From contig DVKB01000019.1 in NCBI GenBank assembly GCA_018716305.1, positions 158,893 to 222,892 of the forward strand: a stretch of 64,000 nucleotides of DNA. The letters run 5' to 3'. Shown one piece after another: positions 8,036 through 16,748 of the stretch. The notes beneath the pieces are model-generated. The model made no database searches. It had not been told where the DNA came from and worked only from the letters and a program-made list of their open reading frames with translations. The DNA is from Candidatus Scatomonas merdigallinarum. GTDB lineage: Bacteria > Bacillota > Clostridia > Lachnospirales > Lachnospiraceae. Position numbers and translations under genes: made by a program. How positions within the stretch are numbered: position 1 is the stretch's first letter; each line of letters starts with the position of its first letter.

Positions 8036-8936
8036 AAGAAAATTTATTATAGGAAGCCGGGAGAGCGCTCTGGCGGTGGTGCAGAGCCGGATGGTCCTGG
8101 GGTATCTGCAGGAGCACTGTCCGGAGCTGGAGACGGAGCTGCTGACCATGAAGACCACAGGAGATAAGATCCTGGACCGGAGACTGGACCAGATCGGAGG
8201 CAAGGGCCTGTTTGTGAAGGAACTGGATAAGGCCCTCATGGACAGGCGGAGCGATCTGTCCGTTCACAGCATGAAGGATCTGCCCATGGAGGTGGCGGAG
8301 GATCTGCCTCTGGTGGGATGTTCCCGAAGAGAAGATCCCAGAGATGTGCTGGTGCTGCCGGAAGGGGCGAAAGAAATCGATTTTTTAAAGCCCATAGGCA
8401 CCTCCTCCCTGCGGAGGAGCCTGCAGCTGCGGGAGCTGTTTCCGGAAGCCCGGTTTGAGAGTATCCGGGGGAATCTGCAAACCCGGCTGCGGAAGCTGGA
8501 CGAAGGTCAGTTCGGAGCGATCGTGCTGGCGGCTGCCGGGGTAAAGCGCATGGGACTGGAACACAGGATCAGCCGGTATTTTTCCGTGGAGGAGATCCTT
8601 CCTGCCGCCGGCCAGGGGATCCTGGCTCTTCAGGGACGAAAGGGAGAGGATTATTCCATGCTGGCAGGCTTCCGGGATCCGGAGGCGGAGGACGCTGCCG
8701 CGGCGGAGCGGGCCTTTGTGCGGTATCTGGACGGAGGCTGTTCTTCTCCCATTGCGGCCCATGCAAGGATCCGGGGAGATCAGCTGACCCTGCTGGGTCT
8801 TTATTATGAGGAAGAGACAGGAACCTATACAAAAGGCACAAAAACCGGCGGAAGAGACCAGGCGGAGGAGCTGGGGGAGGCCCTGGCCAGGGAGCTTCGG
8901 GAACAGACTGCCGGAAAGCATAAAGGAGGAGCGTAA
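8028..8936 (+). CDS. hemC: Porphobilinogen deaminase (hydroxymethylbilane synthase)
   Basis: A 302-residue enzyme that joins four porphobilinogens into hydroxymethylbilane. It shows the substrate-binding motifs SRESALAVVQ near residue 10, KDLPMEV near 85, SSLRRSLQL and GNLQTRLRKLDEGQ, and the cofactor cysteine in DGGCSSPIAAHA near residue 235, which carries the dipyrromethane. It overlaps the preceding gene by eight bases. Confidence 0.96.
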   Translation: MNKRKFIIGSRESALAVVQSRMVLGYLQEHCPELETELLTMKTTGDKILDRRLDQIGGKGLFVKELDKALMDRRSDLSVHSMKDLPMEVAEDLPLVGCSRREDPRDVLVLPEGAKEIDFLKPIGTSSLRRSLQLRELFPEARFESIRGNLQTRLRKLDEGQFGAIVLAAAGVKRMGLEHRISRYFSVEEILPAAGQGILALQGRKGEDYSMLAGFRDPEAEDAAAAERAFVRYLDGGCSSPIAAHARIRGDQLTLLGLYYEEETGTYTKGTKTGGRDQAEELGEALARELREQTAGKHKGGA

Positions 8937-8939
8937 GCC

Positions 8940-10439
8940 ATGAGTACAGGAAAGGTTTGGCTGGTGGGAGCCGGTCCCGGGGACGCGGGCCTTTTCACCA
9001 GAAAAGGATACGAGGTGCTGCAGGCGGCAGAAGTGGTGGTCTATGACAGCCTGGTAGGGGCCGGGGTTCTGTCCATGATCCCCAAGAAGGCCCGGACCAT
9101 TAACGTAGGCAAACGGGCCAGCCATCACACCATGCCCCAGGAGGAGATCAACCGGGTGCTTCTGGAGGAGGCGAAAAAAGGATACCGGGTGGTGCGGCTG
9201 AAAGGGGGAGACCCCTTCCTCTTCGGAAGAGGCGGGGAGGAGCTGGAGCTGCTTACTGAAGAAGGAATCCCCTACGAAGTAGTGCCGGGAGTAACCTCGC
9301 CCCTGGCGGTTCCCGCCTACAACGGCATTCCCGTGACCCACAGGGATTTCACCTCTTCCCTGCACATCATAACGGGGCACAAAAAGGCGGGACAGCCTTA
9401 TGATATAAATTTCAGGGCTCTGGTGGAGACAAAGGGGACTCTTGTGTTTCTTATGGGGGTCACCGCTCTGCCGGATATCTGTGAAAATCTTCTCCGGGCC
9501 GGTATGGATCCGGAAATGCCCGCCGCCATTCTGCAGAAGGGCACCACGGCCAGGCAGAAACGGATCGTGGCTACGGTAGCCACTCTGCCGGAGGAAGTGA
9601 AAAAACAGGGGGTGGAGACTCCGGCCATTATTGTAGTGGGAAAGGTCTGTACCCTGGCGGATAAATTCGCCTGGTATGAGCATCTGCCCCTGTTCGGGTA
9701 CCGGGTATTGGTGACCCGGCCCAGGGAGCTGGTCTCCACCATGGCGGAGAAGCTGCGGAAGCAGGGGGCGGAGGTGCTGGAGCTGCCGGCTATCCGCACA
9801 GAACGGATCCGGGAAAACCAGCGGATGCGGGAGGCCCTGGAACATCTGGAGCGGTATACCTGGATCGCTTTTACCAGCCCCACCGGAGTCCGGGTGTTTA
9901 TGGAGGATCTGGTGGAAAACGGAACGGATCTGCGGAAGCTTGCCTATGTGAAGATCGCCGCCATCGGGGAAGGCACAAAGAAGGCCCTGCGGGAGCGGGG
10001 GCTGCTGGCGGATCTGATCCCGGAGGTCTACGACGGAGCTTCTCTGGGGGAGGCCCTGGCGGGAGTCTGCGGGGAGAAGGACCGGATCCTGCTGCCTCGG
10101 GCAAAGGCCGGCAGTCAGGAGATCCTGGAGAAGCTTTCCGGGATCCGGGTAGACGACATCCCCACCTACGAGACCTACAGCGAGACCCAGGACTATGTGG
10201 ACGAAGCTTCTCTGTTCGGACCGGGAGGGGTAGACTGCGCCGTGTTCACCAGCGCCTCTACGGTAAAGGGATTTGTGGAAGCTACCCCGGGGCTGGATTA
10301 CAGCAAGGTGACGGCGGCCTGCATCGGACGGCAGACCCGGGCGGCCGCGGAGGCCGCGGGCATGAAAACCGCCATGGCGGAGAAAGCCACCATTGACAGT
10401 GTGGTGGACCTGGTGATAAAACTGAAAGAGAGCAGATAA
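8940..10439 (+). CDS. Fused uroporphyrinogen-III methyltransferase and uroporphyrinogen-III synthase
   Basis: A 499-residue bifunctional protein. Residues 1-240 form the SAM-dependent CobA/SUMT domain (VGAGPGDAGLFTRKG at the start, RLKGGDPFLFGRGGEE near 87, VPGVTSP near 113), which makes precorrin-2. Residues 255-499 form the HemD synthase (VTRP near 260, FTSPTGV, TYET, FTSASTV). The fusion passes uroporphyrinogen III straight to methylation, toward corrinoid and sirohaem and away from haem. CobA-HemD fusions are known in Firmicutes. Confidence 0.95.
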   Translation: MSTGKVWLVGAGPGDAGLFTRKGYEVLQAAEVVVYDSLVGAGVLSMIPKKARTINVGKRASHHTMPQEEINRVLLEEAKKGYRVVRLKGGDPFLFGRGGEELELLTEEGIPYEVVPGVTSPLAVPAYNGIPVTHRDFTSSLHIITGHKKAGQPYDINFRALVETKGTLVFLMGVTALPDICENLLRAGMDPEMPAAILQKGTTARQKRIVATVATLPEEVKKQGVETPAIIVVGKVCTLADKFAWYEHLPLFGYRVLVTRPRELVSTMAEKLRKQGAEVLELPAIRTERIRENQRMREALEHLERYTWIAFTSPTGVRVFMEDLVENGTDLRKLAYVKIAAIGEGTKKALRERGLLADLIPEVYDGASLGEALAGVCGEKDRILLPRAKAGSQEILEKLSGIRVDDIPTYETYSETQDYVDEASLFGPGGVDCAVFTSASTVKGFVEATPGLDYSKVTAACIGRQTRAAAEAAGMKTAMAEKATIDSVVDLVIKLKESR

Positions 10440-10444
10440 AGGGT

Positions 10445-10474
10445 GGGGCGGATCCGGCTTTTGCCGGCCGCCCC
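10445..10474 (+). other. Strong hairpin between cobA/hemD and hemB
   Basis: GGGGCGG (10445-10451) pairs with CCGCCCC (10468-10474), with an inner CCGGC/GCCGG stem and an AT bulge. No T-run follows, so it is more likely an mRNA-stability or processing element inside the operon than a terminator. Confidence 0.6.
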
Positions 10475-10507
10475 GCGTCTTAAAGAATAAAAAAGGAGAG
10501 CAGAAAA

Positions 10508-11491
10508 ATGGACATGAGAATCAGACCCCGCCGCCTGCGGGGAAACGAAAAGATCCGCAGAATGGTGCGGGAGACCAGAATGGACAAATCCTCTCTGATC
10601 TATCCTCTGTTTGTTATGGAGGGAGAAAATAAACGGGAGGAGATCCCTTCCATGCCGGGACAGTACCGGTATACCCTGGATATCCTGCCGGAGAAGCTTT
10701 CCCAGCTGGCGGACGCCGGCGTGGGTAGCGTGATGCTTTTCGGCATTCCGGACCACAAGGACGAGGTGGGCTCCGGAGCCTACGCGGAGGAGGGCATTGT
10801 GCAGAAAGCCCTGCGCCGGGCAAAGATCCAGGTGCCGGATCTGTACTACATCACCGATGTGTGCATGTGCGAATACACCTCCCACGGCCACTGCGGGGTG
10901 CTCTGCGGCCAGGATGTGGACAATGATAAAACCCTGGAGCTGCTGGCAAAAACCGCTCTTTCCCATGTGCAGGCGGGAGCGGACATGGTGGCTCCCTCCG
11001 ACATGATGGACGGACGGGTGCTGGCCATCCGGGAGACCCTGGATCAGGCGGGATACGCCGGAACTCCCATCATGTCCTACGCGGTTAAATACGCCTCCGC
11101 TTTTTACGGCCCCTTCCGGGAAGCGGCGGATTCCGCTCCGGCCTTCGGAGACCGGAAGACCTACCAGATGGATTTCCACAACAGCCGGGAGGGGGTCAAG
11201 GAAGCCCTGCTGGATGTGGAAGAGGGGGCGGACATTGTTATGGTAAAGCCCGCCATGTCCTTCCTGGATATGGTGACCAGAGTCCGGGATATGGTGGATG
11301 TGCCGGTGGCGGCCTACAGCGTCAGCGGCGAGTACGCCATGGTCAAGGCGGCAGCCCGGAAGGGATGGATCGATGAGGACCGGATCGTCTGCGAGATGGC
11401 GGCCTCTGTATACCGGGCGGGAGCCCAGATCTATCTGACCTACTACGCGGAGGAACTGGCGAGATTTATGGACGAAGGGCGCATCGGCTGA
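10508..11491 (+). CDS. hemB: Porphobilinogen synthase (delta-aminolevulinate dehydratase)
   Basis: A 327-residue enzyme that condenses two 5-aminolevulinates. The Schiff-base lysines are visible in SYAVKYAS and MVKPA, and the zinc cysteines in the [17 protein letters not shown] region near residue 118. AAGGAG precedes ATG 10508. The upstream hairpin and 68-base gap may modulate its level relative to the earlier genes. Confidence 0.96.
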   Translation: MDMRIRPRRLRGNEKIRRMVRETRMDKSSLIYPLFVMEGENKREEIPSMPGQYRYTLDILPEKLSQLADAGVGSVMLFGIPDHKDEVGSGAYAEEGIVQKALRRAKIQVPDLYYITDVCMCEYTSHGHCGVLCGQDVDNDKTLELLAKTALSHVQAGADMVAPSDMMDGRVLAIRETLDQAGYAGTPIMSYAVKYASAFYGPFREAADSAPAFGDRKTYQMDFHNSREGVKEALLDVEEGADIVMVKPAMSFLDMVTRVRDMVDVPVAAYSVSGEYAMVKAAARKGWIDEDRIVCEMAASVYRAGAQIYLTYYAEELARFMDEGRIG

Positions 11492-11513
11492 AAAGCGGAA
11501 AGGAGAGACGGCA

Positions 11514-12797
11514 ATGGGAAGATCAGAAGAACTGATGAAACGGGCGGAAAAATATATCCCCGGGGGCGTTAACTCCCCGGTGCGGGCCTACCGGAGCGTG
11601 GGCATGACGCCCCGGTTTATCCAGGGGGCCACCGGTTCTTACATTTTTGACGTGGAGGGCAATAAATATATCGACTATATCTGCTCCTGGGGTCCCATGA
11701 TCCTGGGCCACAACCGGCAGGAGATCCTGAAAAAGGTGGTGCGGGCCTGCGAGGACGGCCTGAGCTTCGGGGCTCCCACGGAGATCGAAGTAGAGATGGC
11801 GGAATTTATCTGCCAGAATATTCCTCATGTGGAGATGATCCGCATGGTAAACTCCGGCACTGAGGCGGTCATGAGCGCCATCCGGGCTGCCAGAGGATTT
11901 ACCGGCAGAAATAAGATCGTGAAGTTTTCCGGCTGCTACCACGGCCACAGCGACTGCCTGCTGGTGGACGCCGGCTCCGGCCTGATGACCGCCGGGATCC
12001 CCGGCAGCGCCGGCGTTCCCGAGGGATGCACCCGGGACACCCTGACTGCGGAATACAATAATCTGTCCAGCGTGGAGCAGCTCTTTGAGGCAAATCCCGG
12101 GGAGATCGCCGCGGTGATCGTGGAGCCCCTGGCCGCCAACATGGGAGTGGTCCTGCCGGAGGAGGATTTCCTCCCGGGTCTGCGGAAACTCTGTGACCGG
12201 GAAAAAGCCCTGCTGATCTTTGACGAGGTGATCACCGGCTTCCGTCTGGCCTTCGGAGGTGCAGCGGAAAAATTCGGGGTGACTCCGGATCTGGTTACCT
12301 ACGGCAAGATCATCGGCGGCGGCATGCCGGTGGGAGCCTACGGCGGAAGAAAAGAGATTATGGAGATGGTAGCTCCCCTGGGGCCTGTGTACCAGGCAGG
12401 CACCTTAAGCGGCAATCCGGTGGCTATGGCCGCCGGCCTGACCCAGCTGCAGCTGCTCTATGAGCATCCGGAATATTACAAAGATCTGGAGAAAAAGGGC
12501 GAAAAGCTGTACGGCTCCATGGAGCGTCTGGTGCGGGAATACGATGCTCCCTGCACCGTGAACCATCTGGCCTCTCTGGGCTGTGTCTTCTTTACGGAGG
12601 GATTGGTGAGAAATTACGAGGACGCCAAGGCCTCTGATACGGAAGAGTTCGCCAGGTATTTCCGCTGGATGCTGGAGCGCGGGATCCATCTGGCTCCCTC
12701 CCAGTTTGAGGCTATGTTCCTCTCCGACGCTCACAGCGATGAAAATATAGAAGAAACTCTGAGTGTATTTGAAGATTATCTGAAACAGAGAAAGTAA
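11514..12797 (+). CDS. hemL: Glutamate-1-semialdehyde 2,1-aminomutase
   Basis: A 427-residue PLP enzyme converting glutamate-1-semialdehyde to 5-aminolevulinate, the substrate of HemB. The start PGGVNSPVRAY is diagnostic, the PLP aspartate lies in FDEVITGFR near residue 240, and the PLP lysine in TYGKIIGGGMP near 265. AAGGAG is well placed before ATG 11514. With HemA it completes the C5 route to aminolevulinate. Confidence 0.96.
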   Translation: MGRSEELMKRAEKYIPGGVNSPVRAYRSVGMTPRFIQGATGSYIFDVEGNKYIDYICSWGPMILGHNRQEILKKVVRACEDGLSFGAPTEIEVEMAEFICQNIPHVEMIRMVNSGTEAVMSAIRAARGFTGRNKIVKFSGCYHGHSDCLLVDAGSGLMTAGIPGSAGVPEGCTRDTLTAEYNNLSSVEQLFEANPGEIAAVIVEPLAANMGVVLPEEDFLPGLRKLCDREKALLIFDEVITGFRLAFGGAAEKFGVTPDLVTYGKIIGGGMPVGAYGGRKEIMEMVAPLGPVYQAGTLSGNPVAMAAGLTQLQLLYEHPEYYKDLEKKGEKLYGSMERLVREYDAPCTVNHLASLGCVFFTEGLVRNYEDAKASDTEEFARYFRWMLERGIHLAPSQFEAMFLSDAHSDENIEETLSVFEDYLKQRK

Positions 12798-12810
12798 GCG
12801 GGGAAGAACT

Positions 12811-14502
12811 ATGACGCCGGAAAATATTGTGGGAGTTGTGTTCATAGGCATTCTGGTGCTTGCCTTTGTGGGTGTGGCCCTGAAGGAGAGAGTGCAGCAG
12901 AAGCACGTGTTCTTAAATAAGCTCCGGAGGGAATGGGGCAATGCCCCCTCCGGGGAATGGACCGTGGAGGAGCTGGAGAGTATTTCCCATTATACCAGGA
13001 GAAGAGAAAAGGGCCGTTTTAAAGTGGACGATATCACCTGGAATGATCTGGATCTGGACAGCGTGTTTCTGCAGATGAACAGCACTGTCTCCTCCTGCGG
13101 GGAGGATTACCTGTATTCCCTGATGCGTCTGCCGGAGTTTGATCCGGAGATCCTGAAAGAGCGGGACCGGCTCATGGAGTTTTTCCGGAGCCATAAACAG
13201 GAACGGGAAAAAGTGCAGCTGATGCTGCGGCTCATCGGCAAGCGGAAGGGATACTCTGTTTCGGATTATCTGGAGGCGATGGGCACAGCCCCTGTGCGCT
13301 CCGTGGTCCGCTACGTGATCCAGGCAGTGCTGGCGGGGGCTGCCATTATCCTGTTCTTTTTCTCTCCTCTGGCGGCGGTGGCGGCCCTGGTGCTGATGCT
13401 CTGTGTCAACGGCATCACTCATTATCAGGAGAGCCAGAAGATTGAGCCCTATCTGTCCTGCCTGTCCTGCATTCTGCGGCTGCTGAAGGCCGCGGAACTT
13501 ATGGGAAACTGTAAGATTCCGGAAATCTCCCGGTATAGTGAGAAGATCCGGGAAGCATCCGGCCCTCTCCAGAAAATCCGCCGGAAATGCGTGATGCTGG
13601 TCAGCGCCAAAGGGGCGGACCTGGGAGCGGCAGCTATTTTCGCCTATCTGAATTCCTACTTTCTCCTGGATTTCATTCAGTTTTACCGGGTGGCGAGACT
13701 GCTGGAAGACCAGATGGGCCGGGTGGAGACTCTGCTGGAGCAGTTCGGGATCCTGGACGCCTCCATCGCCGTGGCTTCCTTCCGGGAATATCTGCCCCTG
13801 TGGTGCCGGCCGGAGTTTGTCTCCCCGGAGGAGAAGGTGCGGATTCAGGCGGAGGATCTGTATCACCCCCTGATCACCGAAGCGGTGGCCAACAGTATCC
13901 AGGCGGAGGGCGGCATCCTGCTGACAGGATCCAACGCCTCCGGAAAATCCACCTTTCTGAAAACGGTGGCCTTAAACGCGATTCTGGCCCAGAGCATCTA
14001 TACCTGTATGGCCAGCAGTTATCAGGGAACCCTGGTAAAAACCATGACCTCCATGGCCCTGCGGGACGACCTCCAGGGAGGGGAGAGCTATTTTATTGTA
14101 GAGATCAAATCTCTGAAACGGATCCTGGCAGAAGCGGAAAAGGGTCAGCCCCTGCTGTGCATCATCGATGAGGTACTCCGGGGAACCAACACCATTGAGC
14201 GGATCGCCGCTTCCTCCCGGATCCTGGCTTCCCTGCGGAAGGAAAACGTGCTGGCTTTCGCGGCTACCCATGATGTGGAACTGACCTACATCCTGGAAAA
14301 ACTATATCATAATTATCACTTTGAGGAGGAGATCCGGGACAATCAGATCTTCTTCAATTATCAGCTGCAGAGGGGCCGGGCGGCGAGCCGCAACGCCATC
14401 TCCCTGCTGGAGATCATCGGCTACGATCCGAAGATCGTGGCGGAGGCCAGAAAAGCGGCGGAAGATTTTGAACAACAAGGAGTGTGGAAACCTTTATGTT
14501 AG
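12811..14502 (+). CDS. MutS-like ATPase with N-terminal membrane segments
   Basis: A 563-residue protein. A hydrophobic helix lies at residues 5-24 and a paired one at about 166-200; the C-terminal part is a MutS-family ABC ATPase with Walker [10 protein letters not shown] (373-381), a Walker B reading [17 protein letters not shown] and the late ATHDVELT histidine. It lacks the mismatch-recognition domains of MutS1 and the Smr domain of MutS2, so a role in classical repair is doubtful. It begins 13 bases after hemL and ends inside the start of rnhA, so it appears to be in the same transcript. Function unknown. Confidence 0.8.
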   Translation: MTPENIVGVVFIGILVLAFVGVALKERVQQKHVFLNKLRREWGNAPSGEWTVEELESISHYTRRREKGRFKVDDITWNDLDLDSVFLQMNSTVSSCGEDYLYSLMRLPEFDPEILKERDRLMEFFRSHKQEREKVQLMLRLIGKRKGYSVSDYLEAMGTAPVRSVVRYVIQAVLAGAAIILFFFSPLAAVAALVLMLCVNGITHYQESQKIEPYLSCLSCILRLLKAAELMGNCKIPEISRYSEKIREASGPLQKIRRKCVMLVSAKGADLGAAAIFAYLNSYFLLDFIQFYRVARLLEDQMGRVETLLEQFGILDASIAVASFREYLPLWCRPEFVSPEEKVRIQAEDLYHPLITEAVANSIQAEGGILLTGSNASGKSTFLKTVALNAILAQSIYTCMASSYQGTLVKTMTSMALRDDLQGGESYFIVEIKSLKRILAEAEKGQPLLCIIDEVLRGTNTIERIAASSRILASLRKENVLAFAATHDVELTYILEKLYHNYHFEEEIRDNQIFFNYQLQRGRAASRNAISLLEIIGYDPKIVAEARKAAEDFEQQGVWKPLC

Positions 14503-14972
14503 TAGAGATTTACACCGACGGCTCCGCCAGGGGCAACCCGGAGGGGCCGGGGGGCTACGGCTGCGTCCTGCAGTACCGGGATCCCCAAGGGAACCTCCAT
14601 GAGAGGGAATTCTCCCAGGGCTACAAAAAGACCACCAACAACCGCATGGAGCTTATGGCGGCCATTGTGGGACTGGAGGCTCTGATCCGTCCCTGTCAGG
14701 TGCGGCTGCACTCGGACTCTAAATATCTGGTGGACGCCTTTAACCAGCACTGGATTGACAGCTGGCTGAAAAAAGGCTGGAAGCGGGGAAAAAACGAGCC
14801 GGTGAAAAACGTGGATCTGTGGCAGCGTCTTCTCAAGGCGAAAGAACCCCATGAGGTGACTTTTATCTGGGTCAAGGGCCACGACGGCCATGAACTCAAC
14901 GAGCGCTGCGACCGGCTGGCCACCTCCGCGGCGGATGGGGAGGATCTGCTGGAGGACGAGGGGATTCTATAA
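14496..14972 (+). CDS. rnhA: Ribonuclease HI
   Basis: A 158-residue enzyme that cuts RNA in RNA-DNA hybrids. The catalytic acids are visible: Asp8 (YTDGS), Glu52 (NRMEL), Asp74 (HSDSKYL) and Asp139 in the C-terminal helix after [11 protein letters not shown] 14496 overlaps the preceding stop and fits the family start; a GTG at 14484 is nearly on top of AAGGAG and is less likely. Last gene of the long riboswitch-led operon. Confidence 0.94.
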   Translation: MLVEIYTDGSARGNPEGPGGYGCVLQYRDPQGNLHEREFSQGYKKTTNNRMELMAAIVGLEALIRPCQVRLHSDSKYLVDAFNQHWIDSWLKKGWKRGKNEPVKNVDLWQRLLKAKEPHEVTFIWVKGHDGHELNERCDRLATSAADGEDLLEDEGIL

Positions 14973-15045
14973 TCTTCCCGCCTCCGGCATCGCGGAAATG
15001 TAAGCCTGATTTTTGGCGAAACATGGCGCAGTTTTTCGTTCTCTC

Positions 15046-15074
15046 TTGACATTTCCTTTTTTGCCGGATATACT
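15046..15074 (+). promoter_or_regulatory. Sigma-A promoter of the tyrS T-box
   Basis: TTGACA (15046-15051), a 17-base spacer and TATACT (15069-15074), just before the T-box leader. Confidence 0.85.
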
Positions 15075-15081
15075 GCTTCCT

Positions 15082-15351
15082 AGAGAAAAGCAATGAAGGG
15101 AAAGAGTAACAGCGGGAAAGCGCAAAGAGAGCTGCCGGCAGGTGCGAGGCAGAGGCGGAACCACTGCGAATACCTCCCCGAGCTCCAGGCTGAACCCAAG
15201 CAGTAGGCCCAGGCGTGGTGACGGACGTTACACCGTCGGGAGTATGACGGTACTCCATGAGGCGGATGACCGCGAGGCATCCGTGAATTTAGGTGGTAAC
15301 ACGGAAGACGCAAAGCTTTCGTCCTAGGAAAACAGGGCGGAGGCTTTTTTT
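15082..15351 (+). ncRNA. T-box leader of tyrS
   Basis: The leader holds the T-box sequence AATTTAGGTGGTAACACGG (15285-15303 region), which reads the uncharged tRNA acceptor end. In stem I the segment GCGAATACCTCC offers TAC (15171-15173) as the specifier, a tyrosine codon that fits the gene downstream. The terminator arms are AAAGCTTTCGTCCT (15312-15325) and AGGGCGGAGGCTTT (15334-15347), a 14-bp stem running into a T-run. Uncharged tRNA-Tyr should favour the antiterminator and allow tyrS expression. Confidence 0.93.
15312..15351 (+). terminator. T-box terminator
   Basis: Fully paired 14-bp stem with an eight-base loop (15326-15333), ending in a T-run through 15351. Its 5' arm overlaps the region that would join the antiterminator. 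Confidence 0.85.
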
Positions 15352-15452
15352 GTGCGATACGCCGGCAGGCGGCTGCCGCGAACAGGTATTCGCCGGAAAA
15401 GTCCTCCCGCCTTACTGATCGAAAGATCCATAATAATCAGGAGGTAAAAAAG

Positions 15453-16679
15453 ATGAAGATTTACGAGGAACTGACCGCCCGGGGGCTCATCGCCCAGGTG
15501 ACGGACGAACAGGAGATCCGGGAACTGGTGAACGAGGGAAAGGCGACGTTTTACATTGGTTTTGACCCCACGGCGGACAGCCTGCATGTAGGTCATTTCA
15601 TGGCCCTGTGCCTGATGAAGCGGCTGCAGATGGCGGGCAACCGGCCCATCGCCCTGCTGGGAGGCGGCACCGGCATGATCGGGGATCCCTCCGGACGCAC
15701 GGATATGCGGCAGATGATGAACGAGGATACCATCTGCCACAACTGTGACTGTTTTAAAAAACAGATGAGCCGCTTTATCGAATTCGGCGAGGGAAAGGCC
15801 ATGATGGTCAACAACGCGGAGTGGCTGAGGGACCTGAATTACATTGAGTTTATCCGGGATATCGGCCCCTACTTTTCCGTCAACCAGATGCTGCGGGCGG
15901 AGTGCTACAAACAGCGGATGGAGAAGGGCTTAAGTTTCCTGGAGTTTAACTACATGCTTATGCAGAGCTACGATTTCTATGAACTGTACAAAAGATACGG
16001 CTGCAACATGCAGTTCGGGGGCAACGACCAGTGGAGCAACATGCTGGGCGGTACGGATCTGATCCGCAGAAAGCTGGGCAGGGACGCCTACGCTATGACC
16101 ATCACCCTGCTTTTGAATTCCGAGGGTAAAAAGATGGGCAAGACCCAGTCCGGCGCTGTGTGGCTGGATCCGGACAAGACCACGCCCTACGAGTTCTATC
16201 AGTACTGGAGAAACGTGGCGGACGCCGACGTGCTGAAATGTCTGCGGCTGCTGACGTTCCTGCCCCTGGAGCAGATCGATGAGATGGACAAATGGGAGGG
16301 CAGCCAGCTGAACCGGGCCAAGGAGATCCTGGCCCGGGAGCTCACCGGTCTGGTCCACGGAGAGGACGAGGCCAAAAAGGCGGAAGCCGGAGCCAAAGCC
16401 TTTTTTGCCGGAGGCGGGGATTCTGAAAATATGCCCACCACCGAACTGGAGGAGGAGGATTTCCAGGAGGATGCCATTGATCTGATCAGCCTGCTGGTAA
16501 AGGCGGAGCTTTCCGCCACCCGCTCCGAGGCCCGCAGAGCCATCCAGCAGGGCGGAGTTTCCCTGGAGGGAGAAAAGATCACAGACTTTAAGTATCTGGT
16601 GAAAAAAGAAGACATCGGCGAAAAGGGTCTGGTCCTGAAGAAGGGAAAGAAGAATTTCAAAAAAATTTGCCTGAAATAA
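15453..16679 (+). CDS. tyrS: Tyrosyl-tRNA synthetase
   Basis: A 408-residue class I synthetase. The HIGH-like motif is HVGH near residue 44, the KMSKS-like loop is KMGKTQSG near 227, and the tyrosine-binding region contains [11 protein letters not shown] and [12 protein letters not shown]-terminal S4-type RNA-binding domain covers about residues 340-408. AGGAGG lies before ATG 15453. Controlled by the T-box leader. Confidence 0.96.
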   Translation: MKIYEELTARGLIAQVTDEQEIRELVNEGKATFYIGFDPTADSLHVGHFMALCLMKRLQMAGNRPIALLGGGTGMIGDPSGRTDMRQMMNEDTICHNCDCFKKQMSRFIEFGEGKAMMVNNAEWLRDLNYIEFIRDIGPYFSVNQMLRAECYKQRMEKGLSFLEFNYMLMQSYDFYELYKRYGCNMQFGGNDQWSNMLGGTDLIRRKLGRDAYAMTITLLLNSEGKKMGKTQSGAVWLDPDKTTPYEFYQYWRNVADADVLKCLRLLTFLPLEQIDEMDKWEGSQLNRAKEILARELTGLVHGEDEAKKAEAGAKAFFAGGGDSENMPTTELEEEDFQEDAIDLISLLVKAELSATRSEARRAIQQGGVSLEGEKITDFKYLVKKEDIGEKGLVLKKGKKNFKKICLK

Positions 16680-16696
16680 GGGTTTTGTGCTATGAT
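16667..16696 (+). promoter_or_regulatory. Putative promoter of alaS
   Basis: TTGCCT (16667-16672), an 18-base spacer and TATGAT (16691-16696), overlapping the end of tyrS. No T-box is present between it and alaS. Confidence 0.5.
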
Positions 16697-16748
16697 AGAA
16701 CGTATGGCCGCGCTTCCCTGCGGCAACCATGGTTAGGAGGAACAAGTC

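Noticed and set aside
8385..9845. 486-codon antisense frame across hemC and cobA/hemD
   Set aside because: Both plus-strand genes are clear enzymes with intact motifs; the antisense product has the composition of a shadow frame.
10445..10474. Hairpin read as a transcription terminator inside the hem operon
   Set aside because: No T-run follows, and hemB and hemL downstream complete the same pathway; kept only as a structural element.
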